In this document: positions 1 through 8,476 of the stretch, piece after piece | Layout of the letters: every line of letters begins with the position of its first letter | Numbering within the stretch: position 1 is the stretch's first letter | From: Streptomyces sp. BK340 | GTDB taxonomy: Bacteria > Actinomycetota > Actinomycetes > Streptomycetales > Streptomycetaceae | Direction of reading: 5' to 3' | NCBI RefSeq assembly: GCF_007827595.1 | Contig: NZ_VISR01000004.1 | Coordinates: forward strand, 434,001 to 498,000 | DNA: 64,000 nucleotides | Made by a program: the position numbers and the translations under genes | Notes under the pieces: generated by a model | The model's database searches: none | Told to the model about the DNA's origin: nothing | The model's input: only the letters and a program-made list of their open reading frames with translations

Positions 1-2
1 CC

Positions 3-878
3 CGGCAGCTCCTGGTCCTCGCCCTGCTGCTCGCCGTCGCCTTCGGCACCGCGATCTACATGGGCGTCCGTCACCCGTACAGCTCCCCGCAGGCCCGGCG
101 GTCCGCCGAGGCCGTGCGGATGACCGTCATCCCGCTCGCGCCCCAGGGCAAGGTGCCCGGCGCCGCCGACGCCGAGCTGCTCTACGCACACAGCCCCGCC
201 GCCCAGTTCGAGGTCGGCGCCGCCGGGATCCCGCTGCCGGCCACCCGCAGCACCCCGCACTTCTCCGACAGCCAGGTCACGGCCGCGCTGAGCATCGCCA
301 GGACCTATCTGGTCCGCTCCTCCCTCGACCCCGACGTGCTCACCGGCCGCCAGTTCCGCCCGGCCCGGTCCCTCCTCGACTCCGAGCAGCTCGACCAGTT
401 CGACCAGAGCTTCGACCACCCCGCCGCGGACGGCCGCCACGCACCCACCGGCTGGCTGGTCCGCCTCGACCCCTCCCGCGCGCAACTGGCCGACGACCGG
501 ATCCGCGTCCAGGGCACCCTGCAGGCCGGCGAGGCCGACGCGGCCACGCTGGAGGTCAGCGCCGACACGATCGTCGTCTACGCCCTGCGCCGGACCGGCG
601 CGGCCGACGACGAGCCCGTGTCGCTGTTCACGGTCCGCCGTGAGATGACCTTCCACTTCGACAGCGACGACCTGCGCGTCGGCCAGCTCCAGCTGGTCAC
701 CTCCTACGCCCAGGCCGGCCCCATGTCCTGCGCGGAGGACGCGACCTCCTACCTCCACCCCCTGCTGGCCGGGGAGTCCGCCAGGGCGGGCGGGCCGGCG
801 GGGACCGACCCGTATGCGACGGACAGTGCCACCGCGCTGTGCGGGACGCTGGCCACCGGGGTTCGGCCGACGGGGTGA
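3..878 (+). CDS. membrane-anchored conserved hypothetical protein, 5' end missing
   Basis: The open frame runs in from the left edge, so the true start lies outside the window; 291 residues are visible. They begin with a hydrophobic stretch (visible residues about 3-20, rich in Leu/Ala/Val, ending near Tyr-Met-Gly) that reads as a single N-terminal membrane anchor. The rest looks extracytoplasmic: acidic, no Cys until two near the C-terminus (in MSCAED and ALCGT), which could form a disulfide. I recognise no catalytic motif. By context (upstream of an M48 protease and nadD) it is a conserved Streptomyces protein of unknown role. An internal ATG at 60 is in frame but would cut off the membrane anchor, so I do not take it as the start. 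Confidence 0.75.
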   Translation, partial: RQLLVLALLLAVAFGTAIYMGVRHPYSSPQARRSAEAVRMTVIPLAPQGKVPGAADAELLYAHSPAAQFEVGAAGIPLPATRSTPHFSDSQVTAALSIARTYLVRSSLDPDVLTGRQFRPARSLLDSEQLDQFDQSFDHPAADGRHAPTGWLVRLDPSRAQLADDRIRVQGTLQAGEADAATLEVSADTIVVYALRRTGAADDEPVSLFTVRREMTFHFDSDDLRVGQLQLVTSYAQAGPMSCAEDATSYLHPLLAGESARAGGPAGTDPYATDSATALCGTLATGVRPTG

Positions 879-891
879 GGGTGTGCCGCCA

Positions 892-915
892 GGTGCGGGT
901 GCGGGTGCGGGTGCC
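892..915 (+). repeat. tandem hexamer GGTGCG, four units
   Basis: Four head-to-tail copies of GGTGC(G) lie between the stop at 878 and the convergent M48 gene. Most likely a slippage-prone simple repeat with no function that I can see. Confidence 0.6.
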
Positions 916-920
916 GTGCG

Positions 921-974
921 TGGGGTTTGCGCGCGCCCACGCGGCGGGGCCGTATGTCGATACAGCCCCGCGCC
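921..974 (-). repeat. dispersed palindromic intergenic repeat, copy 1
   Basis: Read on the minus strand, this 54-bp stretch matches 48093-48145 at about 45 of 54 positions by eye (shared core GGCGCGGGGC ... CCGCCGC). The centre is an imperfect hairpin: arms 944-950 and 965-971, inner stem GTAT/ATAC around a GTCG loop. It lies between two convergent genes and may double as a bidirectional terminator. It resembles a short repeat I associate with Streptomyces intergenic regions. Confidence 0.6.
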
Positions 975-989
975 GTTGGGGAGTTGCGG

Positions 990-2102
990 TTACTCCTCGT
1001 CCGTCGTCGAAGTGTCCTCGGGCGATGCGTCCTTAGACGGCGCGTCCTTCGGCGGAGCCGGGCTCCTGAAGCCGTCGAAGCCCCGGCGGACCCGGCCGCC
1101 CAGGTCGCCGGCGCCGCCCGCGAGGTCGGTGACGAGCTTCATCAGCGGGTCCTTGGAGGTCTTCACGTCGTCCGCGTAGCTCGCGGCGGACTCACGGAAG
1201 GAGTCGCTGACCGAGGTGTCCTTGTCGTCGGAGCGCCGCGGGTAGTGGCCGTCCATGATCCGCTGGTAGTCCCGGGACTCGGTCCACTTCTTCAGCTCGG
1301 CCGCCCGGATGGTGGCGAAGGGGTGCGAGCGGGGGAGCACGTTGAGGATCTTCAGCACGGAGTCGCGCAGATCGCCGCCGGCCTCGTACTCCTCCGCCTG
1401 CTCCAGGAACGCGTCCACGTTCATCTCGTGCAGGTGGTTGCCGCCCGCGATCTTCATCAGGCCGCGCATGGAGGCCTTCGGGTCCTGCCCCACCAGCAGC
1501 CCGGCCCGGTCGGCGGACAGCTCCGACTTGCGGAACCACTCCCGCAGCGCCGCCACCAGCGCCATGATCGCGAAGTTGCCCAGCGGTATCCAGGCGACCT
1601 TCAGCGCCAGGGTGGTGAGGAACAGCAGGATCGTGCGGTACACCGCGTGCCCGGACAGGGCGTGGCCCACCTCGTGCCCGACGACCGCCCGCATCTCCTC
1701 CTCGTCGAGCAGCTCGACCAGTCCCGTGGTGACCACGATGATCGGCTCGTCGAGCCCGATGCACATCGCGTTCGGCTGCGGGTCCTGGTTGACGTACATC
1801 GGCGGGACCTTCTCCAGGTCCAGGATGTAGCAGGCGTCCAGCAGCATGTCGTGCAGATGCTTGAACTGCCGCTCGGAGACGCGCACCGAGTCGGAAAGGA
1901 ACAGCAGCCGCAGGCTCCGCTCCGGAAGGAGCCCGCTGAGTGCCTTGAACACCGTGTCGAAACCGCTCAGCTTGCGCAGCGCCACCAGGGCCGACCGGTC
2001 GGCCGGGTGCTCGTACGCGCGCGAGGAGATTCCGGGGAAGCGCCTGCGCTGCCTGCTCGGCACGCGCTCGTGCCCCGTCTGCTCGCGGCCGTCGTCGGAC
2101 AT
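990..2102 (-). CDS. M48 family membrane zinc metalloprotease
   Basis: A zinc-dependent endopeptidase of family M48 (HtpX/Ste24 relatives), 370 residues from this start. The motif HEVGH (residues 143-147) supplies two zinc ligands and the catalytic Glu; the third ligand is Glu194 in SELSAD. Hydrophobic segments between about 152 and 188 would place it in the membrane. The C-terminal 40 residues are charged and low-complexity (PPKDAPSKDASPEDTSTTDEE). Family role is quality control of membrane proteins; the substrate here is unknown. I chose the ATG at 2102 because GGGGGAAG sits just upstream; an in-frame ATG at 2114 would add four residues. It is transcribed away from the small genes at 2207. 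Confidence 0.88.
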   Translation of the reverse strand: MSDDGREQTGHERVPSRQRRRFPGISSRAYEHPADRSALVALRKLSGFDTVFKALSGLLPERSLRLLFLSDSVRVSERQFKHLHDMLLDACYILDLEKVPPMYVNQDPQPNAMCIGLDEPIIVVTTGLVELLDEEEMRAVVGHEVGHALSGHAVYRTILLFLTTLALKVAWIPLGNFAIMALVAALREWFRKSELSADRAGLLVGQDPKASMRGLMKIAGGNHLHEMNVDAFLEQAEEYEAGGDLRDSVLKILNVLPRSHPFATIRAAELKKWTESRDYQRIMDGHYPRRSDDKDTSVSDSFRESAASYADDVKTSKDPLMKLVTDLAGGAGDLGGRVRRGFDGFRSPAPPKDAPSKDASPEDTSTTDEE

Positions 2103-2206
2103 GTCTTCCCCCATGTGCGTATGAGTGCCTCACTGTGCCCCCGAGGCGGGAGCCAGCCTAGGCGGAGATACCGTGGACGGGCAGTACAGCCGAAGGAGTC
2201 CACGTC

Positions 2207-2371
2207 ATGGAGCACCACCCCGCAGCCGCCTGGCTGACCGAGGCCGCCAGCAGTGCCGTCCAGCAGCATGGTTCGGGAAATCTGCTCCGGGTCGTCCTGA
2301 TCGTGATGTTCGTCGGCTGCGCACTGACCGCGTGGCTTCTGCTGCGCGGCTACAAGCGGAAGGACGACTGA
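2207..2371 (+). CDS. small single-pass membrane protein, 54 aa
   Basis: Start ATG follows a good ribosome site (AAGGAG at 2193-2198). The peptide has a short soluble N-terminus, one membrane helix (about residues 27-46, [20 protein letters not shown]) and a basic tail ending KRKDD. That topology and the RBS make it a credible gene although it is short. Divergent from the M48 protease with about 100 bp between, so the two may share a control region. Function unknown. Confidence 0.7.
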   Translation: MEHHPAAAWLTEAASSAVQQHGSGNLLRVVLIVMFVGCALTAWLLLRGYKRKDD

Positions 2372-2514
2372 CCGCCCGCGAAAGTTCCCCCGCCGGCGGC
2401 CGAACCGCGCCCGCGCCCGCACCAACGGCGGAGTCGGGGTGATCGCCGCCGGGCCGCCCGCTTACGATGAGCCGACGTCTTTATCCCGCCCACACGCGAT
2501 AGGTCCTGCCGAAG

Positions 2515-2679
2515 ATGAGCTTCCACAGCGCCACTGCCCAGTTGGTCACCCTCGCCGCCGAGGGCGGGGAGCACGGCGGCAACCACGACAGCCTGAACCC
2601 CGCCGTCACCGGCGGCAGCGCCCTCGTCATCCTGCTCCTGCTCCTGTGGATCACCACCCGCTTCAACCGGGACCGCTGA
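2515..2679 (+). CDS. small single-pass membrane protein, 54 aa
   Basis: Same length and plan as the neighbour at 2207: a soluble N-terminus with a Gly/His-rich stretch (EGGEHGGNH), a membrane helix (about residues 34-48, [14 protein letters not shown]), then a short basic tail (RFNRDR). Upstream sequence CTGCCGAAG gives only a weak ribosome site. The two peptides are not obviously homologous in sequence. It precedes nadD by 56 bp. Function unknown; the codon pattern matches a real gene. Confidence 0.6.
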   Translation: MSFHSATAQLVTLAAEGGEHGGNHDSLNPAVTGGSALVILLLLLWITTRFNRDR

Positions 2680-2735
2680 CCCCGGACCCCGTCCCCCGCC
2701 GGGGCCCTCAGGTGGGGCCGGTAGGGTCTGCACGC

Positions 2736-3464
2736 ATGGGAGAGCAGGACATGCCTACCGGCCCGGCGCACGAGACAGCCGCACCCGCGGCCGCCGACGC
2801 CGCCCAGCACGCCGAAACGGCGGCAGGCACGGTGAAGACCCCGGCGTACGGCCCGGGCAGCGGCCCCGCCCACTCGGGCAAGCGCCGCCTCGGCGTCATG
2901 GGCGGGACGTTCGATCCGATCCACCACGGACACCTGGTGGCCGCCAGCGAGGTCGCGGCGCAGTTCCAGCTGGACGAGGTGGTGTTCGTGCCCACCGGCC
3001 AGCCGTGGCAGAAGTCCCACCGCAAGGTCTCCCCGGCCGAGGACCGCTACCTGATGACGGTCATCGCGACCGCCGAGAACCCGCAGTTCTCCGTCAGCCG
3101 CATCGACCTCGACCGCGGCGGCCCCACCTACACCGTGGACACCCTGCGCGACCTGCGGGCCCTCAACCCCGACACGGACCTCTTCTTCATCACCGGCGCC
3201 GACGCCCTCGCCCAGCTGCTGACCTGGCGCGACTCGGAGGAGCTGTTCTCCCTGGCGCACTTCATCGGCGTCACCCGGCCCGGCCACCACCTGACCGACC
3301 CCGGCCTGCCGGAGGGCGGTGTCACACTCGTCGAGGTACCCGCGCTCGCGATCTCCTCGACGGACTGCCGTGCGCGAGTCGCCAAGGGCGAGCCCATCTG
3401 GTACATGGTGCCGGACGGAGTCGTGCGCTACATCGACAAGCGCGAGCTGTACCGCGGCGAGTGA
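2736..3464 (+). CDS. nadD: nicotinate-nucleotide adenylyltransferase
   Basis: Adenylates nicotinate mononucleotide with ATP to give deamido-NAD in NAD synthesis. The nucleotidyltransferase core starts at about residue 52: [11 protein letters not shown] (56-66) carries the (T/H)xGH ATP-binding signature, and [10 protein letters not shown] near the C-terminus is the second ATP motif. The first 50 residues are an Ala/Pro/Thr-rich extension before the conserved [10 protein letters not shown]. If that extension is not made, translation could begin at the ATG at 2898. Upstream ribosome site is weak. nadD, the LCP gene and rsfS follow each other closely, an arrangement common in actinobacteria. Confidence 0.93.
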   Translation: MGEQDMPTGPAHETAAPAAADAAQHAETAAGTVKTPAYGPGSGPAHSGKRRLGVMGGTFDPIHHGHLVAASEVAAQFQLDEVVFVPTGQPWQKSHRKVSPAEDRYLMTVIATAENPQFSVSRIDLDRGGPTYTVDTLRDLRALNPDTDLFFITGADALAQLLTWRDSEELFSLAHFIGVTRPGHHLTDPGLPEGGVTLVEVPALAISSTDCRARVAKGEPIWYMVPDGVVRYIDKRELYRGE

Positions 3465-3480
3465 GCCGAGAGGGGCACCG

Positions 3481-5178
3481 GTGAACGACCGATACGACGC
3501 GGGGTACGGAGACGGCCCGTACGAACTCGTCGGCTACGACGAGTACGGCCGTCCGGTGTACCAGCAGGTCCCGGCCCAGCCGACCCCGCAGCAGCCCTAC
3601 GACCCGTACGCCCAGCAGGGCTACGGCTACGACCCCTACGCCACCGGGCAGCAGCCGGCCCAGCCCTACGACACCGGCAACCAGCGCCCTGCCCCGTCCT
3701 ACGACGCGTACGACACCGGCCACCAGCCGTCCGCCTCCTCCTACGACACCTATGGCGGCAGGGGCGCGGCGAACCCGTACGACCCGTACGGCCGGACCAC
3801 GACCAGCGGGCAGCACCCGCGGGTCACCGAGCAGACCGCCTACATCCCGCAGCAGGCCGGCCCGGCCGAGGAGCCGGAGCCCCAGGCCGCCCCCGAACGC
3901 GACTACCGCACCGAGCAGTTCGCCTTCGTCGAGGAGCCGACCGACGACTCCGAAGACGTCATCGACTGGCTGAAGTTCACCGAGAACCGCACCGAGCGCC
4001 GCGAGGAGGCCCGCCGCCGTGCCCGCAGCCGGATCGTCGCCCTGCTCGTCGTCCTCGCCCTCGTCGCCGTGGGCGGTGTCGGCTACCTCTGGTACGCCGG
4101 AAAGCTGCCCGGCCTGTCCTCCTCCGGCTCCAAGTCGGGCACGGCGACGCCGGCGGCCGCCCAGAAGCGTGACGTGATCGTCGTCCACCTGCACAACACC
4201 GGCAAGGGCGGCACCTCCACGGCGCTCCTGGTCGACAACACCACCACCGAGCAGGGCACGACCGTGCTGCTGCCCAACTCCCTCGCGCTCAGCGGCGACG
4301 ACGGCAGCACCACGACCCTCGCCAAGTCGGTGGACGACGACGGCGCCTCCGGTACCCGCGACCAGCTCGACACGGTCCTCGGCACCGACATCCAGGGCAC
4401 CTGGCGCCTGGACACCCCGTATCTGCAGAACCTCGTCGACCTGGTCGGCAGCATCGACATCGACACCGACACCGACGTACCCGACCCGGACGCCAAGAAG
4501 AAGGGCACCTCGCCGCTGGTCCACAAGGGCAAGGCCCAGACCCTCAGCGGCAAGATGGCCGTCGCCTACGCCACCTACCGCGCCTCCGGCGAGGCCCAGA
4601 ACGCTCAGCTGGAGCGGTTCGGGCAGGTCATGCAGGGCGTGCTGCGCAAGATCTCCTCGGATGCGCAGGGCGCCACGGTCACCGTGCAGACCCTCGCGCA
4701 GATCCTCGACCCGCCGCTGACCGACAAGGACCTCGGCGCCTTCCTGGCCAAGCTCGCCGACCTCGCCAAGGGCGGCGACTACAAGACGGCCCTGCTGCCC
4801 GTGCAGTCCGACGGCACGCTGAGCGCGCGGACCAGCGGCAGTGTGGTGAAGGACATCCTCGGCGGCACCGCCAAGAGCCCCGACGCGGGCTCCGCGGTCC
4901 GGGTCTCCGTCCAGAACGCCACCGGTGTGAAGGACGACACCGAGAAGGCCCGCGTGGTCCTCCTCAACGGCGGCTTCACCTTCCTGGAGGGCGGCACCGC
5001 GTCCGCCGCCCGGACCACCTCGAAGGTGCTCTACGCCGACGCCGCCGACAAGGCGAGCGCCGCCGAGGTCGCCAAGACCCTGGGCCTGCCCGCCGGCTCC
5101 GTGGCCAAGGGCACCGTCTCCTCCGGCGCCGACGTCTCGGTCGTCCTGGGCAGCGACTACCGGCCCGCCTCCTCCTGA
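3481..5178 (+). CDS. LytR-CpsA-Psr (LCP) family protein with divergent active site
   Basis: LCP proteins transfer glycopolymers from lipid carriers to peptidoglycan outside the cell. From GTG 3481 (GAGAGGGG upstream) the 565-residue protein has a cytoplasmic Tyr/Pro/Gln-rich tail (1-150, repeats such as DPYAQQGYGYDPY), one membrane helix (184-206), an LCP-like domain (about 229-385) and a LytR_C domain (about 465-555). The usual catalytic Arg/Asp positions look degenerate: where active LCPs have an R-x-D-T motif there is STALLVDN, and YxRxR is YATYRA. It may therefore be a non-catalytic or specialised member. It begins 16 bp after nadD, so the two are probably cotranscribed. Confidence 0.85.
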   Translation: MNDRYDAGYGDGPYELVGYDEYGRPVYQQVPAQPTPQQPYDPYAQQGYGYDPYATGQQPAQPYDTGNQRPAPSYDAYDTGHQPSASSYDTYGGRGAANPYDPYGRTTTSGQHPRVTEQTAYIPQQAGPAEEPEPQAAPERDYRTEQFAFVEEPTDDSEDVIDWLKFTENRTERREEARRRARSRIVALLVVLALVAVGGVGYLWYAGKLPGLSSSGSKSGTATPAAAQKRDVIVVHLHNTGKGGTSTALLVDNTTTEQGTTVLLPNSLALSGDDGSTTTLAKSVDDDGASGTRDQLDTVLGTDIQGTWRLDTPYLQNLVDLVGSIDIDTDTDVPDPDAKKKGTSPLVHKGKAQTLSGKMAVAYATYRASGEAQNAQLERFGQVMQGVLRKISSDAQGATVTVQTLAQILDPPLTDKDLGAFLAKLADLAKGGDYKTALLPVQSDGTLSARTSGSVVKDILGGTAKSPDAGSAVRVSVQNATGVKDDTEKARVVLLNGGFTFLEGGTASAARTTSKVLYADAADKASAAEVAKTLGLPAGSVAKGTVSSGADVSVVLGSDYRPASS

Positions 5179-5189
5179 CAGCGGCAGGG

Positions 5190-5223
5190 GCACCCCATGT
5201 GATCCGTTAATCACGTGGGGTGC
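5190..5223 (+). terminator. 14-bp hairpin between LCP gene and rsfS
   Basis: Arms GCACCCCATGTGAT and ATCACGTGGGGTGC pair over 14 bp with one G-U, loop CCGTTA. No U-run follows, as is usual for Streptomyces terminators. Downstream a CCTTGACG octamer occurs twice (5243-5250 and 5261-5268), the first within the palindrome TTGACGTCAA. Confidence 0.6.
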
Positions 5224-5280
5224 GCCCGGTGGTCCGTGAGACCCTTGACGTCAAGTGTCCCCTTGACGGAAAGCCATGTA

Positions 5281-5724
5281 GTGACCGCCACTGATCGTTC
5301 CCTTGAGCTCATCAACACCGCTGCCCAGGCGGCGGCCGACAAGCTCGCCCACGACGTCATCGCCTACGACGTAAGCGACGTGCTGTCGATCACGGATGCC
5401 TTCCTGCTGGCCTCCGCGCCGAACGACCGCCAGGTCAGGGCGATCGTCGACGAGATCGAGGAGCGCCTGCAGAAGGAACTCGGCGCCAAGCCGGTACGCC
5501 GCGAGGGCGACCGCGAGTCCCGCTGGATCCTGCTCGACTACGTCGACATCGTCGTCCACGTCCAGCACAGCGAGGAGCGTGTCTTCTACGCCCTGGAGCG
5601 GCTGTGGAAGGACTGCCCCGAGCTCGAGCTGCCCGCCGACGCCAAGGCGACCCGCGGCAAGGCCGAGGAGCACGCCAAGCTGCTGTCCGCCGAGGCCGCC
5701 GAGGAACCGGGCGGGGACTGGTGA
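5281..5724 (+). CDS. rsfS: ribosomal silencing factor RsfS (Iojap family)
   Basis: RsfS binds ribosomal protein L14 and blocks subunit joining when nutrients are low. The 147-residue product has the full family fold: AHDVIAYDVSDVLSITDAF near residues 24-42, SRWILLDYVDIVVHVQ near 80-95, and FYALERLW. GTG 5281 is preceded by GGAAAG at proper distance; the longer upstream frame crosses a hairpin and is not used. The gene follows nadD-LCP and overlaps the next gene by one base, giving the order nadD-x-rsfS-phosphatase also known from mycobacteria. Confidence 0.94.
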   Translation: MTATDRSLELINTAAQAAADKLAHDVIAYDVSDVLSITDAFLLASAPNDRQVRAIVDEIEERLQKELGAKPVRREGDRESRWILLDYVDIVVHVQHSEERVFYALERLWKDCPELELPADAKATRGKAEEHAKLLSAEAAEEPGGDW

Positions 5725-6392
5725 TGAGCGCCACCGGCGAGGTGAGCGACCGCAGGGACCGGGGCCGCCGCATCATCCTGTGGCGGCACGGCCAGACCTC
5801 GTGGAACGTGGAGCGCCGCTTCCAGGGCACCACCGACGTCGAGCTGACCGAGACCGGTCTCGGCCAGGCCCGCCGGGCCGCCCGGCTGCTCGCCTCCCTG
5901 GGCCCCGACGCGATCGTCTCCTCGGACCTGCAGCGGGCCGCGAAGACGGCCGCCGAGCTGGCCGCCCTCACCGACCTCGACATCGTCCGGGAGGAGGGCC
6001 TGCGGGAGACCTACGCGGGCGTCTGGCAGGGCCTGACGCACGAGGAGATCATCGCCCGGTACGGCGAGCAGTACGCCGCCTGGAAGCGCGGTGAGGCGGT
6101 CCGCCGCGGCGGTGGCGAACTGGAGACCGAGGTCGCCGACCGCGCAGCCCCCGTCGTGCTGCGGCACGCCGAGAAGCTGCCCGAGGACGGCACCCTCGTG
6201 GTGGTCAGCCACGGCGGCACGATCCGCACCACCATCGGCCGGCTCCTCGGCCTGGAGGCCCAGCACTGGGAGAGCCTCGGCGGCCTCTCCAACTGCTGCT
6301 GGTCCGTGCTCGGCGAAGGCGCCCGCGGCTGGCGCCTGCTGGAGCACAACGCGGGCACCCTCCCGGAGCCCGTCCTCGGCGACGACGACTGA
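5724..6392 (+). CDS. histidine phosphatase (phosphoglycerate-mutase-like)
   Basis: A 222-residue acid-phosphatase-type enzyme of the histidine phosphatase superfamily. LWRHGQT near residue 18 holds the RHG motif whose His becomes phosphorylated; VVSHGGTIRT near 155 gives the second catalytic His. The start ATG shares one base with the rsfS stop, so translation is coupled. In Mycobacterium the gene in this place (next to rsfS) is GpgP, a glucosyl-3-phosphoglycerate phosphatase; that is a lead for substrate, not proof. A cofactor-dependent mutase role is less likely at this length. Confidence 0.85.
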   Translation: MSATGEVSDRRDRGRRIILWRHGQTSWNVERRFQGTTDVELTETGLGQARRAARLLASLGPDAIVSSDLQRAAKTAAELAALTDLDIVREEGLRETYAGVWQGLTHEEIIARYGEQYAAWKRGEAVRRGGGELETEVADRAAPVVLRHAEKLPEDGTLVVVSHGGTIRTTIGRLLGLEAQHWESLGGLSNCCWSVLGEGARGWRLLEHNAGTLPEPVLGDDD

Positions 6393-6407
6393 CCCCCGAC
6401 CCCGGAT

Positions 6408-6437
6408 TTCACTTTCCGGCAGGTCACAGGCTAGAGT
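6408..6437 (+). promoter_or_regulatory. candidate promoter for tRNA-Ala
   Basis: TTCACT (6408-6413), 18 bp, then TAGAGT (6432-6437), the typical Streptomyces -10. A hairpin with arms GTTCTTC (6436-6442) and GAAGAAC (6463-6469) would lie in the precursor leader just before the tRNA. Confidence 0.5.
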
Positions 6438-6473
6438 TCTTCTTGTTCGCCCCGCTGAGCGGGAAGAACACCA

Positions 6474-6546
6474 GGGGCTATAGCTCAGTTGGTAGAGCGC
6501 CTGCATGGCATGCAGGAGGTCAGGAGTTCAATTCTCCTTAGCTCCA
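6474..6546 (+). tRNA. tRNA-Ala (anticodon GGC), copy 1
   Basis: A complete cloverleaf: acceptor GGGGCTA/TAGCTCC with one G-U, D-stem GCTC/GAGC, anticodon stem CCTGC/GCAGG with loop ATGGCAT (anticodon GGC), T-stem AGGAG/CTCCT with loop TTCAATT, discriminator A. CCA is not encoded. The identical gene recurs at 8546. Confidence 0.97.
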
Positions 6547-6588
6547 CTGATCGACACTCGCTCGAGTTGTCAAAGATCGGTGAAGAGG

Positions 6589-6617
6589 ATCCCGTCCCCT
6601 CAGGGGGCGGGATTTTC
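6589..6617 (+). terminator. rho-independent terminator after tRNA-Ala copy 1
   Basis: 11-bp stem (6589-6599 with 6603-6613, one G-U), loop TCA, then TTTTC. Confidence 0.85.
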
Positions 6618-6818
6618 TGTGTTCATCCTTGAGTCGGTCGGGGCCCTGCGGGCGTATAGCCATGCGGAGACGTTCTCGGTGGGCCCGTGGCGCGGGCCGG
6701 AACGGCCCGAGCCGGGGGCCGTGTCCGGACTGGTACTGAGGCGTCGCTGACCGTATTGGTCCGGCCGTGGCAGAATCAAACGGCCGGAAGGGGGCGCGGC
6801 CCGACGGGAGGAGTAGCG

Positions 6819-6992
6819 ATGCCTGCGAGCATCCTTGAGGAGGGCGGCCACCTCCTCGGTGCGGCGTTGATACGGGGCACGGCGACCCGGCTCAGCTGCC
6901 CTTCCTGCGGTTCCGCGCGTGTCGCCCAGGTTCTCGGGGACAACGGCGGAATCTCCTACGTGTGCACGGCCTGCGGCCACAGCTGGAGCTGA
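6819..6992 (+). CDS. small zinc-ribbon protein, 57 aa
   Basis: The ribosome site GGGAGGAG lies 6 bp before the ATG. The product has two CxxC knuckles (LSCPSCGS and YVCTACGH) about 20 residues apart, the layout of a zinc ribbon with RNA- or DNA-binding relatives. Nothing else identifies it. It is followed after 3 bp by another small CxxC protein, so the two are cotranscribed. A weak promoter CTGACC-N18-CAGAAT can be drawn at 6747-6776. The 200 bp before it otherwise show nothing. Confidence 0.75.
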   Translation: MPASILEEGGHLLGAALIRGTATRLSCPSCGSARVAQVLGDNGGISYVCTACGHSWS

Positions 6993-6995
6993 TCG

Positions 6996-7229
6996 ATGGG
7001 TGCACACAGGCGAAAGTGCGACTGGTGCGGCAGTGGTACGCCGATCGTCCGTGACATGGAGCCGGTCAACCCCGACTACCAGTACTGGTGCGAGGAATGC
7101 GCGCGGGCGCTGATCATAAAAGGCGACCCGATCGAGACCTACCGCGAGCTGGAGGGTGAGCCGATCTACGGCCGGCTGCTCGAGGAGCACTGCACGCTCA
7201 AGAGGTTCTACTCCTTCGTGACCGCCTGA
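6996..7229 (+). CDS. small zinc-ribbon protein, 77 aa
   Basis: Begins MGAHRRKCDWCGSG and continues to YWCEECARAL, giving two CxxC pairs about 27 residues apart (treble-clef or ribbon-like). The second half is acidic and helical with no known motif. It follows the 57-residue zinc ribbon closely. Its last 22 bp overlap the 3' end of the convergent glycosyltransferase gene. Function unknown; a nucleic-acid-binding or protein-protein role is possible. Confidence 0.75.
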   Translation: MGAHRRKCDWCGSGTPIVRDMEPVNPDYQYWCEECARALIIKGDPIETYRELEGEPIYGRLLEEHCTLKRFYSFVTA

Positions 7230-8443
7230 CGCGCCGCCGACCGCGGCCGGGGGCTCGGCGCCGACGTCCGGGCCAGCGCGAGGAACAGTGCGGCGGCCCC
7301 TGCGTAGAGGGCCGACAGCGTCAACTGGACGCCCGTCTGATGCAGTTCGGGCCGTCCGGGGCCGTGCGGCACCCACCACGGAGCGTACGAGCAGAAGACC
7401 AGCGCCGTCCCCAGGGCGGCCGCCCGGTGCCCGCGCGTCCACAGCAGCAGCACCAGGGGCACGCACCACACCCAGTGGTGCGTCCACGACACCGGACTGA
7501 TCAGCAGCGCGGTGACCGCGCAGGCGCACACCGCCCAGGGCCGCATCCCCCGCAGCTCCGCCGTCACCGCCACCGTGAGCCCCAGGACGGCCGCCATGGC
7601 TGCGCCGGCGACCCAGAGGGCTCCCGGGTCGGGTGTGTGCAGCAGACGGGCCAGAACGCCGCGCAGGGCCTGGTTGGCGGTGGCCTCGACATGGCCGGCC
7701 CGGTCCGCGCGGAACACCATGTCCGTCCAGAACCGCCACGAGTCGTACGGCAGCGCGGCCGCCGCGAGCAGGGTCGCCCCGGCGAACGCGGTGGCAGCCC
7801 CCCGCGCGTGCCGCAGCCAGGGCCCGCCCTCCCCGCCCCCGAGCCGGGCCGCGACACCCGTGGCGAGCAGGAACGCGGGGAACAGGGCGGGGGTCAGCTT
7901 GACCGCGGCGGCCAGCCCGAGCCCCGCCCCGGCCAGACGGCCGTACCCGTCGGCGGGACGACGGGTCAGGTCCCACAGCACCAGGGCGGCGAGCAGCAGA
8001 TTGACCTGGCCGTAGCGCAGCGTCGTCCACACCGGCTCGCACCAGACGGCCACCGCCGCGACCCACCAGACGCTCTCCGCGCGCGCGTGCCCGACGAGTT
8101 TCAGCGACAGCCGTACGAACACCACGAGCAGGGCGAGATTCCCCGCCGTCGCCAACACCCGCAGCGTCAGGGGGCCCGGCAGGGTCAGCGCGGTGAACAG
8201 CAGGGCCGCGAACGGCGGGTAGGTGGAGGGCAGGTGCGCGGCGGTCGCCCGCAGCGCGTACAGGTCGCCTCCGGCGCGAACGGCGGCCCCTTCGGCCCGG
8301 TACACCATCAGGTCGATCATCGTCACGTGCGCGGCCCGCTGTGCCAGCCAGAACGCGGTGAACGAGACCAGGCACGCACCCACGGCCAACGGCACCCGGC
8401 GCCGGCCTCCGGAGAGCGCGATCAGGGTCACGAAAGCAGACAT
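7208..8443 (-). CDS. GT87-type polyprenol-phosphate-dependent glycosyltransferase
   Basis: A 411-residue polytopic membrane protein with about ten hydrophobic segments. The N-terminal part shows the GT-C pattern of family GT87 (mannosyltransferases such as PimE): a luminal Asp in MIDLMVYRAEG followed by GGDLYALR. Such enzymes move sugars from polyprenyl phosphates to lipids or glycans outside the membrane. The ATG at 8443 is chosen, with GGGGG upstream; a longer frame would begin inside tRNA-Ala and is wrong. The acceptor is unknown. The gene lies alone between convergent neighbours. Confidence 0.82.
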   Translation of the reverse strand: MSAFVTLIALSGGRRRVPLAVGACLVSFTAFWLAQRAAHVTMIDLMVYRAEGAAVRAGGDLYALRATAAHLPSTYPPFAALLFTALTLPGPLTLRVLATAGNLALLVVFVRLSLKLVGHARAESVWWVAAVAVWCEPVWTTLRYGQVNLLLAALVLWDLTRRPADGYGRLAGAGLGLAAAVKLTPALFPAFLLATGVAARLGGGEGGPWLRHARGAATAFAGATLLAAAALPYDSWRFWTDMVFRADRAGHVEATANQALRGVLARLLHTPDPGALWVAGAAMAAVLGLTVAVTAELRGMRPWAVCACAVTALLISPVSWTHHWVWCVPLVLLLWTRGHRAAALGTALVFCSYAPWWVPHGPGRPELHQTGVQLTLSALYAGAAALFLALARTSAPSPRPRSAARQAVTKE

Positions 8444-8476
8444 TAGCCCCCGTATGAGGGCAGAGTGGAAACCGAT

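Noticed and set aside
892..915. Start of a CRISPR or larger satellite array
   Set aside because: Only four hexamer units, no spacers.
927..2237. A 436-residue plus-strand frame over the M48 gene
   Set aside because: The minus strand encodes a complete M48 protease here. The plus frame has no motif.
3319..3480. N-terminal extension of the LCP protein
   Set aside because: It overlaps the nadD 3' end out of frame; GTG 3481 has a good ribosome site.
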